Shown: piece by piece, positions 32,056 to 39,686 of the stretch | How positions within the stretch are numbered: the stretch's first letter is position 1 | How the letters are laid out: each line of letters starts with the position of its first letter | Source: Oxobacter pfennigii | GTDB lineage: Bacteria > Bacillota > Clostridia > Clostridiales > Oxobacteraceae | DNA length: 39,686 nucleotides | Direction: 5' to 3' | Assembly (NCBI RefSeq): GCF_001317355.1 | Contig: NZ_LKET01000033.1 | Location: 1-39,686, forward strand | Translations under genes and position numbers: made by a program | The notes under the pieces: generated by a model | Told to the model about the DNA's origin: nothing | The model's database searches: none | The model's input: the letters and a program-made list of their open reading frames with translations, nothing else

Positions 32056-33807
32056 TTGTTTAATAAAGTTCTGGAATATACCGGCGAGTACCGAAAAACC
32101 ACCTATGCCGCCATTGCTGCTATGCTTGTCGGTCTTGTCATGAGCGTGGCTCCCTTTTTATTTGCATATCAAATAATAAGGTCCCTTTTAATTAAAGAGC
32201 CATTATCCGCAGCTCATGTGGCTGTAATAGTTTGTGCAATTGCCGCCTGCGGCGTGCTGTATGCTGTCTTTTACCTGTGGGGACTTGAGCTTTCCCACAA
32301 GTCAGCATACAATACTCTGAAAAATTTGCGCATTTCCCTTCAGGGAAAGCTGGAGGCCCAGCCCCTTGGGATCATTCAGGACAAGGGCACCGGCTCCATC
32401 AAGAAGATGTTCATAGATGATATTGAGACTATAGAACTGCTGCTAGCCCATTCTCTTCCTGAGGGAGTTGCCAATTTGACGGTACCGGTACTGGTATTTG
32501 CCGGTATGTTCTTCGTGGACTGGAAGCTGGCGTTTTTGTCGCTGTGTACCCTTCCCCTTGGGATATTATTCATGGGAATTATGTACAAAATCGGTATGGG
32601 CTCCATGAACAACTACTATGAGGCGGCCCGGAAAATGAACAACACCATCGTTGAATACATTAACGGTATGGAGGTCGTCAAGGTGTTTAACCGGGACGGT
32701 GAATCCTATCACCGGTTTGAAAAGGATGTAAAAAGCTACCGGGACTTTACGCTGGCGTGGTACAAGGCCTGCTGGCCCTGGATGGCATTATACAGCAGCA
32801 TTCTGCCCTGCGTGGCGCTGGTAACATTGCCTGCAGGAGCTTATATGGTGCTGACAGGCGCCTCAACACTTCCGGATCTGGTGCTGGTTCTATGCATGTC
32901 TTTTTCCGTGGGTCCCCTGTTTTTAAAAGCGCTGAGTTTTATGTCCACCTTGCCCCAGATCAACTACAAAATTGAAACCCTTGAAAACATGCTAACTGCT
33001 CCACCCCTTTTTCAGACCGGCAAACCCTTTACCGGGAAAGACCGCTCCATAGAATTTGAGGATGTTCGTTTTGCCTACAAAGATGAGGAAGTCCTTCACG
33101 GTATCTCTCTGAAAGTAAAAGAGGGCAGTCTTGTGGCCCTTGTCGGAGAGTCGGGAAGCGGAAAGTCGACCCTTGCCAAGCTCCTCGTTCATTTTTATGA
33201 TGTAAGTACCGGTGCGGTTAAAATAGGCGGGCAGGATATCCGTCATATGAGTATCGAAGCCCTTAATAATGAGATATCCTATGTTGCTCAGGAGCAGTTT
33301 TTGTTCAACATCAGCCTTTTGGAAAACATACGCTTAGGTAAACTGGATGCAACGGACGAAGAGGTGATGGAAGCTGCGCAAAAGGCCCAATGCGGCGAGT
33401 TTCTGGCAAGGCTTGAAAATAACATCCATACCATGGCCGGAGACGGCGGAAAGCAGCTTTCCGGCGGGGAGCGCCAGCGTATATCCCTTGCCCGGGCCAT
33501 ATTGAAAAACGCGCCTATTATTGTTCTGGACGAGGCAACGGCTTTCATGGATCCGGAAAACGAGGAGAAAATGAATAACGCCATAGCCGAACTCATTGAA
33601 GATAAAACCGTAATCGTCATTGCCCACCGTTTGCATTCCATCATGAACGCAGATATGATTTGTGTGCTGGATGCCGGCAATCTTGCCGCAGCAGGTACCC
33701 ACCATGAGCTTCTTGAAAACTCCCCTGTGTATCAAAAGATCTGGCAGGCGGCGGAGGACAGCGCCAACTGGAAAGTAACCACAGCAAAGGGAGGGGAAGA
33801 AGTATGA
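32056..33807 (+). CDS. ABC transporter, fused membrane and ATPase domains (YbtP/IrtA-like)
   Basis: A 583-residue half transporter of exporter fold: six helices in about 1-300, then an ATPase domain with GESGSGKST, a signature LSGGERQ and IIVLDEATAFMD, and HRLHS as the switch. Although built like an exporter, the YbtPQ/IrtAB pair is known to work in siderophore import. The start is TTG 32056, 7 bases after AGGAGG; a TTG at 32038 overlaps the ribosome binding site. Ends in a 4-base overlap (ATGA) with its partner, so it is very probably a heterodimer. Confidence 0.9.
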   Translation: MFNKVLEYTGEYRKTTYAAIAAMLVGLVMSVAPFLFAYQIIRSLLIKEPLSAAHVAVIVCAIAACGVLYAVFYLWGLELSHKSAYNTLKNLRISLQGKLEAQPLGIIQDKGTGSIKKMFIDDIETIELLLAHSLPEGVANLTVPVLVFAGMFFVDWKLAFLSLCTLPLGILFMGIMYKIGMGSMNNYYEAARKMNNTIVEYINGMEVVKVFNRDGESYHRFEKDVKSYRDFTLAWYKACWPWMALYSSILPCVALVTLPAGAYMVLTGASTLPDLVLVLCMSFSVGPLFLKALSFMSTLPQINYKIETLENMLTAPPLFQTGKPFTGKDRSIEFEDVRFAYKDEEVLHGISLKVKEGSLVALVGESGSGKSTLAKLLVHFYDVSTGAVKIGGQDIRHMSIEALNNEISYVAQEQFLFNISLLENIRLGKLDATDEEVMEAAQKAQCGEFLARLENNIHTMAGDGGKQLSGGERQRISLARAILKNAPIIVLDEATAFMDPENEEKMNNAIAELIEDKTVIVIAHRLHSIMNADMICVLDAGNLAAAGTHHELLENSPVYQKIWQAAEDSANWKVTTAKGGEEV

Positions 33808-35582
33808 TTGTTTTATTGAAAAGGCTCCTTGATTTTTGCGGCAAGTACAAAGGCAGAGTGCTTCTGGCTTTTGTGTTTTCCTTTTTAAAAGCGCTGCTGC
33901 TCAAAGCGCCTATTGGCTTTGCCTTTGTTATGCTAAGCGCATTTTACAACGGTGAGGCAACCCCTTTATTATGCTTACGGATTGGAATTGCAATGGCAGG
34001 CAGCGTGCTTCTGCAAATTGCGTTTACTCATATCGCCAACAGGCTACAATCTGCTGCCGGGTTTATGGTTTTAGCGGATAAACGCATGGAATTGGGCGCC
34101 CACCTGCGCAGAATGCCCATGGGCTATTTTACCGAAGGGAATATCGGCAAAATAAGCTCAGTTCTGTCCACCGATATGGTGTTTGTCGAAGAAAACAGCA
34201 TTACGGTCCTGGCCGACTTTATGGGTTATATCTTTGCCGAAGCCATCATGGTGCTGTTTTTGATGATTTTCAATGTGTGGCTGGGACTTGCGGCCATGGC
34301 TGTTATCCTTGTGGTGCTGCTGATTGCAAAGGGGATGGAAAAAGAAGCCCTTGAGGATTCCCACATCCGCCAGGAACAAAGCGAGAATCTCACCGAAGCC
34401 GTCCTGGACTTCACCGAGGGTATCAGCATAATCAAAACCTATAACCTGCTCGGCGAAAAATCAAAGGAGCTTTCCGATAACTTCCGTGAAACCTGCCGCA
34501 CCAGCCTGCAGTTCGAAGAAAATCACGTACCGTGGCAGCGTGGGCTGAATATCGTCTACGGGCTTGGAGCTGCCGTTGTCATTGCTGTTTGCATGTACCT
34601 CAATTTGAATGCAGCATTGGATGCAACTGTCGTCGTCGGAGTCATGCTCTTTGTATTTGACCTCTTTGGCCCCCTTAAGTCTTTATACGGTCAAAGCGCG
34701 CGGATGACGGTCATGAACAGCTGCTTAAACCGCATAGAAGCTGTATTTGCTGAAAAGGAACTGCCCGATAACGGTGAAGATACCATTCCGGAAGTCTCAG
34801 GCGCCCCGGAGGTTGAATTTAAGGATGTGAGCTTTGCCTACGGTGAAAAGGAAGTCCTTAGAAGCATTTCCTTTGACCTTGAGCGGAACAGCATGCTGGC
34901 ATTGGTCGGCCCTTCCGGCGGAGGAAAATCCACCATTGCAAATCTTGTTCCCCGGTTTTGGGATGTGAAATCCGGCCAGGTGCTTATCCGCGGAAAGGAT
35001 GTGCGCAATATAAAGCTTTGCGACATGATGAAGCATATCAGCATGGTGTTCCAGAGGGTGTACCTCTTTCAGGATACAATCTACAACAACATCAGCATGG
35101 GCCGCCCTGACGCCGGCCAAGCCGAGGTAATTGAGGCGGCAAAAAAAGCAAGGTGCTATGACTTTATTATGGCGCTGCCGGATGGGTTTAACACCATGGT
35201 CGGCGAGGGCGGCGCCACACTCTCCGGCGGCGAGAAACAGCGGATTTCCATCGCCCGCTGCATTTTGAAGGATGCGCCCATTATCATACTTGACGAAGCC
35301 ACAGCCAGCGTAGACGCGGACAACGAAAGCTATATCCAGCAGGCAATCAGCGAATTGTGCCGGGGCAAGACGCTGATGGTTATAGCCCACCGGCTTAATA
35401 CCATCAGGAGCGCCGACAAAATATTGGTCATAGCTGACGGAAAGTTATCCCAGCAGGGCACTCATGACGAGCTGATGAGGGCCGGCGGGGTCTACAGGAA
35501 CTTTGTAACCGCCCGCGAGAACAGCCGCGGCTGGAGCCGCAGGGCTGGCGGCGCAGCTAATGAAGCACCGCACAAGGCTTAG
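33804..35582 (+). CDS. ABC transporter, fused membrane and ATPase domains (YbtQ/IrtB-like)
   Basis: A 592-residue half transporter. The membrane part (about 1-310) contains RMPMGYFTEGNIGKISSVLS, typical of exporter-type folds. The ATPase domain has GPSGGGKST, VFQRVYLFQDTIYNNI, LSGGEKQ, IIILDEATASVD and HRLNT. It pairs with the gene just upstream (ATGA overlap; GGGAGGGG as ribosome binding site). The two halves differ throughout, as in YbtP/YbtQ. The last 25 residues (SRGWSRRAGGAANEAPHK) are a basic unstructured tail. Last gene of the seven-kilobase operon. Confidence 0.9.
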   Translation: MIVLLKRLLDFCGKYKGRVLLAFVFSFLKALLLKAPIGFAFVMLSAFYNGEATPLLCLRIGIAMAGSVLLQIAFTHIANRLQSAAGFMVLADKRMELGAHLRRMPMGYFTEGNIGKISSVLSTDMVFVEENSITVLADFMGYIFAEAIMVLFLMIFNVWLGLAAMAVILVVLLIAKGMEKEALEDSHIRQEQSENLTEAVLDFTEGISIIKTYNLLGEKSKELSDNFRETCRTSLQFEENHVPWQRGLNIVYGLGAAVVIAVCMYLNLNAALDATVVVGVMLFVFDLFGPLKSLYGQSARMTVMNSCLNRIEAVFAEKELPDNGEDTIPEVSGAPEVEFKDVSFAYGEKEVLRSISFDLERNSMLALVGPSGGGKSTIANLVPRFWDVKSGQVLIRGKDVRNIKLCDMMKHISMVFQRVYLFQDTIYNNISMGRPDAGQAEVIEAAKKARCYDFIMALPDGFNTMVGEGGATLSGGEKQRISIARCILKDAPIIILDEATASVDADNESYIQQAISELCRGKTLMVIAHRLNTIRSADKILVIADGKLSQQGTHDELMRAGGVYRNFVTARENSRGWSRRAGGAANEAPHKA

Positions 35583-35617
35583 GAATAAAGATTAAATTAT
35601 ATCAACGGCGCTCATTT

Positions 35618-35684
35618 CATACAGAAAATTAAACCACCTGCCGGTAACAAGGGTTTTACCGGCAGGTGGTTTAATTTCTGTATG
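35618..35684. terminator. Large bidirectional terminator
   Basis: A 29/30-base inverted repeat (arms 35618-35647 and 35656-35684, core AAACCACCTGCCGGTAA) with one bulged A and an 8-base loop. It separates the rightward ABC operon from the leftward lipoprotein gene ending at 35705. Confidence 0.88.
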
Positions 35685-35704
35685 AACAATCTATCCTGCT
35701 TTGC

Positions 35705-37666
35705 TTAAGATTCCCAATCATAGATATAGACTTGAAGCTTCCGGCCGTCCGGTTCGGTCACATACAGGCCAAGTGAGTTGCCCCAAATCCATGCGGATGT
35801 GATGACGGACCTTTTAGCGGGGACATAGTTCTCATAGCTTAATTGTTCAGGATAGCTCCCTTGCTCGAACTTGGTTATGGAGTCTAAAACCATAGCCTTC
35901 GAGTAAGGAATGTCATTCGGGAGATGCTTTGCAAGATTTACAGCTTCGCCCGTGTTAATATCGAAGCATATGGTATAAAGGGTGGGCATGTGTGCCGACG
36001 GGCCGTCGTAGGTTTGCAGGGGGTAGCTCACAGACAGATAGTCGCCCCAGCGTCCATAGACGGGCTGTAACCGGTAGGTGTATCCAGAATGTTCGGCGAC
36101 CCAGCCACTGGCGTACCATCTCACAAACATATCGAGCAATCCGGCCTTGCCATCGTCGCCTGGAAATCCGCCGGTCCACGCTTTCAGCTGGCTGTTGATA
36201 CGTTCGGCAACTTCGGGCGATTGGGGCAGCTTCGCGTTTAATGTGAATAGGTCAACGTTGGGCAGTATTCGCCTGTCATAACGGTATATCACCGAAAAAT
36301 CGTCAATCCCTATCCCATAGGGACTTATATCAGACGTAAGTCGGATACTAAAGGTCATACGGTCGTTGAAGAATGGATTGCTCTCAGGAAGATTGATGTG
36401 GAGATACCTGTTATTCTCACTGTAATCCACAAGCTCATAGCTCGGGTAGTTATTAGGTATCCCGGTAAATGAGCGTTTGGCATTTTCTGCCGCAGGGGGA
36501 TTGCCAAAATGTGCGCTCTTTGGAGAGTTCATCCAGCTCGTTATCTCGCTGTTGATATACCGGATGTAGTTGAACCCGTCGTAGAATATATCCGACAGAG
36601 GCTTTCTGACGCCATTTATTACAACTTCCTCTATGGCGTCCGGGTGCTTAAGCTCCGTACCTCCGGTGCCGCTGGAATTATCAACGTCACCGAGATAAAC
36701 CGGGTCAATACTTTCGTCGGGGAATATGTTTGCAAGGGGCCGCAGCGGAATATAACCAGCCCGTGCGGCAACGGCCTGTCCTTCATCGGTGAGCAGCCAG
36801 TCTATCAGCTTACGTGCCGGGCTGCCGGCGGGCATGTCTTTGCGCAGGACGGCATAGTAATAGTCTTCAAGCGGATATTCTCCGCGGGTTATGGTATCCC
36901 GGGACGGCTTTACGCCGTCCACCTCCAACAGCTTGAACCGGCTGTTGCCGTACATATTGTTGACGTAGTAGAACATTGAGTAGCCGATGGCCTCACGGGC
37001 GTTGTCGTAGCTTGACACCACTTCGACCAAGGCGCCCATAGACTCGGCCAGCCATTCTGAAGGCGGGTCCATAGGCTCCAGCCCATCCATCACAAGTTTT
37101 AAAAGCAGCGTCTGGCTGCCGGAACCTTGGGTACGCTGATAAGGCACAATATTTTCATCAAGGCCGCCGAGGGCTTTCCAGCCGGTGATTTTCCCGGTGT
37201 ATATGTTACGCAGCTGTTCAAGAGAAAGGCCGTCAACGGGGTTTTCGATGTTTGCAAGAAAAACCAGGGCATCCTTGGCAATGGGAATGACATCCAGTTC
37301 TATGCCAAGATTATGCGCCTCGCTAAGCTCTTTTTCTGACGGATAAGTGACAAAAATCAGATCTGACGAACCGTGAAACAGGTTGTAATACGCATTTGCC
37401 GTTGTGTAGTGCGTCGGAGGGCTTCCAATGCCGCTGAATAAACCATGCAGCGCAGTTGTCAGCGGTATTGTGGCGGTGGAGCCGTCGATTCTCGCCCACA
37501 GTCCGGACAGCTCGTCCGCGAGGCCGGCAGGCGGTACAGACGGTTCATGGGGCGCTGTTACAGACACAGGCGGTTCTTTTTCAACAGGAACCACATTGTC
37601 CTTGCATGAGGTCAGCAGAATAGCCGCACATACGGCAGCAAACAATATAACTATATGCTTGTTCAT
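35705..37666 (-). CDS. PstS-like substrate-binding lipoprotein with a large C-terminal domain
   Basis: A 653-residue lipoprotein. Its signal peptide ends LLTSC (Cys21), then comes a Pro/Glu linker. About 50-310 is a PBP-like domain of the phosphate-binding family (DLIFVTYPSEKEL, IYTGKITGWKALGG, QRTQGSGSQTLLLKLV, WLLTDEGQAVAARAGYIPLRP). About 330-653 is a separate mixed domain (ISPYGIGIDDFSVIYRYD; DMFVRWYASGWVAEHSGYTYR; YTICFDINTGEAVNLAKHLP) resembling a DUF3298/RsiV-like fold, with low certainty. Ordinary PstS is about 300 residues. No pst permease or ATPase genes are near, so phosphate uptake is doubtful; extracytoplasmic sensing or adhesion is possible. The start is ATG 37666 with GAGGAGG. 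A dyad CCTGCAT-N14-ATGCAGG (37695-37722) lies upstream. Confidence 0.8.
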   Translation of the reverse strand: MNKHIVILFAAVCAAILLTSCKDNVVPVEKEPPVSVTAPHEPSVPPAGLADELSGLWARIDGSTATIPLTTALHGLFSGIGSPPTHYTTANAYYNLFHGSSDLIFVTYPSEKELSEAHNLGIELDVIPIAKDALVFLANIENPVDGLSLEQLRNIYTGKITGWKALGGLDENIVPYQRTQGSGSQTLLLKLVMDGLEPMDPPSEWLAESMGALVEVVSSYDNAREAIGYSMFYYVNNMYGNSRFKLLEVDGVKPSRDTITRGEYPLEDYYYAVLRKDMPAGSPARKLIDWLLTDEGQAVAARAGYIPLRPLANIFPDESIDPVYLGDVDNSSGTGGTELKHPDAIEEVVINGVRKPLSDIFYDGFNYIRYINSEITSWMNSPKSAHFGNPPAAENAKRSFTGIPNNYPSYELVDYSENNRYLHINLPESNPFFNDRMTFSIRLTSDISPYGIGIDDFSVIYRYDRRILPNVDLFTLNAKLPQSPEVAERINSQLKAWTGGFPGDDGKAGLLDMFVRWYASGWVAEHSGYTYRLQPVYGRWGDYLSVSYPLQTYDGPSAHMPTLYTICFDINTGEAVNLAKHLPNDIPYSKAMVLDSITKFEQGSYPEQLSYENYVPAKRSVITSAWIWGNSLGLYVTEPDGRKLQVYIYDWES

Positions 37667-37823
37667 ATTGCCTCCTCTAATATAAATTTGTTATCCTGCA
37701 TCTATTCTATCATAAATGCAGGAAATAAATGTCATTGCTTGGGTTCTCCTTCCCCTGTTTTTATACACGTTATATTGATTCCTGCAACGCCGGAGCAAAA
37801 TTCCGTCCTGCCGTGGGTGGCAA

Positions 37824-37958
37824 AAGCCTTATGAATATGTAAGATATATTTTCCAATATATTCTTGGTGTACCTTTTAAAGAAGAACCAGAATTTTGTGA
37901 AGATTTCCTGCCATGGAATATGGATGTGCAGGCATTCTGCAATAAAGCCGAAGAGTGA
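37824..37958 (+). pseudogene. IS66-family transposase, C-terminal remnant
   Basis: A 44-codon open stretch that ends in TGA at 37956-37958 and has no start or ribosome binding site. It reads KPYEYVRYIF...LGVPF... and FLPWNMDVQAFC. The P-Y-x-Y-x-R/K-Y-x-F spacing followed by LLPW is the typical C-terminal end of IS66 transposases. The rest of the transposase (normally about 500 codons) is missing, and upstream sequence loses similarity just before KPYEY. This is a decayed insertion-sequence scar between the lipoprotein gene and the TetR promoter. Confidence 0.6.
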
Positions 37959-38005
37959 TTACAATAAATCAGCTTTCTGGCTTTTTATATGCACGGTTTT
38001 ATTCA

Positions 38006-38034
38006 TTGACAGTATATATGGCGAATGCTATAAT
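38006..38034 (+). promoter_or_regulatory. Consensus promoter of the tetR gene
   Basis: TTGACA (38006-38011), exactly 17 bases, TATAAT (38029-38034): a perfect sigma-A promoter. The palindromic operators begin 7 bases downstream and overlap the expected transcription start. Confidence 0.9.
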
Positions 38035-38040
38035 TGCTTA

Positions 38041-38070
38041 TAGACCATATGGTCTAGACTGTTTAGTCTA
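38041..38070. promoter_or_regulatory. Tandem TetR operator palindromes
   Basis: TAGACCATATGGTCTA (38041-38056) is a perfect 16-bp palindrome. It runs into TAGACT-GTTT-AGTCTA (38055-38070), a second palindrome with the same TAGAC...GTCTA ends. The two sites overlap by 2 bases, directly after the consensus promoter. Confidence 0.8.
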
Positions 38071-38098
38071 TAACAAAAAAACAGGAGGGACAATAAGC

Positions 38099-38710
38099 TT
38101 GAAGGAAAAGTCTTTTGAAAGAAAAACCGAACTACTCGAGGCAGCATTAGATGAATTTATTACAAAAAACTTTGAAGACGCTTCACTCAATGCCGTTATA
38201 AAAAACGCAGGCATCAGCAAAGGTACTTTTTACTATCATTTTCAGGATAAACAGGCGCTTTACTTGTTTTTGCTGGAATCTTCCGTAAAAACAAAATGGG
38301 AATTTGTAAGGAACAGAACCAAGGACTATTCAGAAGACTATGATAGGATGGACATCTTTGAGAAGTTCAGGCTTCAAGCAAAAATTGGTGCTGAATTTGC
38401 TGCTGCTTTCCCAAAATACCACAGGTTAAGCAAGATGCTTACGAAAGAAAAAGGCAGTAAAATATACGAAATCGCAAAGGATGCATTGGGAGATGGTGCG
38501 GAAAACTTGCTGGAAGAAATGATAGTCAAAGCAATCGAAAATGGGGATTTCAAGGAGGAATTTTCCAGGGAGTTTATCGTAAAAACTGTAAGTCACCTCT
38601 TTGTTCATTTTGACGAGATATTCCATACACAAGAGGATTTCGAGCTTAAAGGAATGCTTAAGAACCTCGATAATTTTGTTGATTTTATGAAAGGCGGCTT
38701 AGCCAAATAG
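38099..38710 (+). CDS. TetR-family transcriptional regulator
   Basis: A 203-residue regulator. The N-terminal helix-turn-helix is about 8-55 (KTELLEAALDEFITKNFEDASLNAVIKNAGISKGTFYYHFQDKQALYLFLL). The rest is a helical ligand domain with no recognised specificity. The start is TTG 38099 with AGGAGGG 8-9 bases upstream; the frame is open further upstream but crosses the promoter and operators. It is followed by a membrane-protein gene 38 bases downstream. The combination of consensus promoter and overlapping operators indicates strong expression when the ligand is present and autorepression otherwise. Confidence 0.93.
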   Translation: MKEKSFERKTELLEAALDEFITKNFEDASLNAVIKNAGISKGTFYYHFQDKQALYLFLLESSVKTKWEFVRNRTKDYSEDYDRMDIFEKFRLQAKIGAEFAAAFPKYHRLSKMLTKEKGSKIYEIAKDALGDGAENLLEEMIVKAIENGDFKEEFSREFIVKTVSHLFVHFDEIFHTQEDFELKGMLKNLDNFVDFMKGGLAK

Positions 38711-38748
38711 GTTTATTTACCCTAAATATTAGATGAGGAGTAGGTCGT

Positions 38749-39327
38749 ATGAAAAATCTTAAATTAAAACGTTATGACAGAATGATCGCTTTAACTTTTG
38801 GAGCGCTTACCTTATTTTTTCTTATTTTGGCTTTTACGAATAAAGGCTTTTTCGATTGGGCTTACGAACGGCATCAAAACCAGTTAAGCTGGTATATTAG
38901 GCCATTGTTTCTTATACCCTTTTGCTATTTTGCGTACAAACGGAGCTGGGCCGGTATCTGGGTAACAATTTTCTGCCTCCTGACCAGTATGTTCTGGTTT
39001 CCAGGACCTGAGGCTGTGAGTGAACAAGTAAAACAATTTCTTGAAATGGAAAAGGGATGGTTAAGCGGGGATTGGAACTTTGCCAAAATTTTGATGACAC
39101 TTCTTATACCCCTTTCATTCACTGCTTTGGGAGTGGCTTTCTGGAAGCGCAGTTTATGGTTCGGATTATCCGTGGTTATTTTTATGGCTGTGGCAAAAAT
39201 GATCTGGAGTGTGGCATTTGGCGGAGAAGCCGGGAAAACTATCTTTATACCTGCAATTATTGGCCTGGTAATTTGTGTCGGATTAATTTATCTGGGGTTC
39301 AGGAAGCTCGAAAAGAAACAAAAATAG
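38749..39327 (+). CDS. Multispanning membrane protein, unknown function
   Basis: A 192-residue protein with about six helices (about 14-30, 45-62, 66-84, 108-126, 132-150 and 160-180), a basic N-terminus and a basic tail (RKLEKKQK). I recognise no family motif. ATG 38749 has GAGGAGTAGG upstream. It follows the tetR gene in the same direction, so it is the likely regulatory target: perhaps a membrane-stress or drug-response protein, though it is too short for a classical efflux pump and no partner subunit is seen. Confidence 0.75.
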   Translation: MKNLKLKRYDRMIALTFGALTLFFLILAFTNKGFFDWAYERHQNQLSWYIRPLFLIPFCYFAYKRSWAGIWVTIFCLLTSMFWFPGPEAVSEQVKQFLEMEKGWLSGDWNFAKILMTLLIPLSFTALGVAFWKRSLWFGLSVVIFMAVAKMIWSVAFGGEAGKTIFIPAIIGLVICVGLIYLGFRKLEKKQK

Positions 39328-39686
39328 TTCCTGATAAGTTCATATAGACCCCCGGCTTACAGTCACGATCTGTAAATATCGGGATTATATTATATGCATC
39401 AAAAAGAATGAAATAAATTTATAGTCTTACGGATATGCAGCTTTATAACCAATGGGTTATAATAAAATCTAAAAGAAGTATGATAATGCAGTGTATCGCG
39501 GCAGTTAGCTTTTGAGAAGAAATAAAATAAATTGGTTGACACTTTTTCTATAATGCGCGGATAAACCTTGCTAATAAAAGTCAAGAGTTTTTTAAAAATA
39601 TAAAAATTTTTTGTTAATAAAAATGGATAACCTTAAAAAACCTCATCTAGTGATGAAGAAAAAAATCTGTTATGATATAAGCGGAT
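39328..39686. other. AT-rich downstream spacer
   Basis: About 360 bases to the window end without a supported gene. It holds a dyad TTATAACC-AATG-GGTTATAA (39443-39462), possibly an operator or attenuator. A TTGACA (39536-39541) has only 7 bases to TATAAT (39549-39554), so it is not a normal promoter. The last 30 bases contain TTATGATATAAG, perhaps a -10 for a gene beyond the window. Confidence 0.4.

Noticed and set aside
37955-38098. 48-codon upstream extension of the TetR gene
   Set aside because: It crosses the consensus promoter and both palindromic operators; AGGAGGG favours TTG 38099.
39536-39554. TTGACA and TATAAT near the window end
   Set aside because: Only 7 bases separate them, which does not fit a sigma-A promoter.
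1-39686. CRISPR arrays, tRNA and rRNA genes, replication origin
   Set aside because: Looked for regular short repeats, tRNA-like cloverleafs and rRNA sequence; none seen on either strand.

Overview
The window looks like a chromosomal segment of a low-to-moderate GC, Gram-positive anaerobe of the class Clostridia. The signs are strong AGGAGG-type ribosome binding sites, frequent TTG starts, rho-independent terminators after most operons, lipobox lipoproteins and corrinoid-dependent methyl-transfer genes typical of acetogens and their relatives. I cannot name the species.

Region 1 (1-4993) is part of a corrinoid methyltransferase cluster. It holds the end of one corrinoid protein, a UroD/MtaA-fold protein, a 44-residue small ORF, a second corrinoid protein in an operon with a PocR-domain AraC regulator, and a divergent second UroD/MtaA-fold protein. 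Region 2 (5093-9375) has an ECF sigma factor with its DUF4179 anti-sigma partner, a hybrid histidine kinase whose receiver domain carries an unusual insertion, and an Xre regulator. Region 3 (9376-13613) is patchy accessory DNA: a small nitroreductase, an IS200-type element, a flavin amine oxidase and long AT-rich spacers.

Region 4 (13614-20726) is the most coherent part, a zinc-starvation regulon. On the left, a ZnuA-like lipoprotein and a double zinc-ribbon protein are transcribed leftward, and the ZnuC/ZnuB-like ATPase and permease rightward. Then comes an operon of a Fur-family regulator (probable Zur), a COG0523/CobW GTPase with a His-rich metal tail, a fusion of a CobW-like P-loop domain to a UPF0718 permease, and a YcgQ-like partner. 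Three related palindromes of the form TGCAAAT-N7-ATTTGCA sit on the promoters of this region, so a Zur regulon can be read directly from the DNA. The GTPase-permease fusion with its YcgQ-like partner is the best candidate here for an undescribed system.

Region 5 (20914-27238) has a YibE/F membrane protein, an MntR-like repressor and a divergent operon of a second DtxR-family repressor with a complete TroABCD-type Mn/Zn/Fe importer. Its promoter overlaps DtxR-type operator sequence. Region 6 (28316-35582) is one tight operon: ECF-type S, T and double-ATPase components, a YbtA-like AraC regulator, and two fused exporter-type ABC proteins in the YbtP/YbtQ arrangement. It looks like a metallophore-uptake system without local biosynthesis genes. 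Region 7 (35705-39686) holds a PstS-like hybrid lipoprotein, an IS66 transposase remnant, and a TetR regulator with a near-perfect promoter and tandem palindromic operators upstream of a membrane protein.

Overall, about half of the window concerns transition-metal acquisition, with three separate uptake systems and at least four metal-related regulators in about 22 kb.
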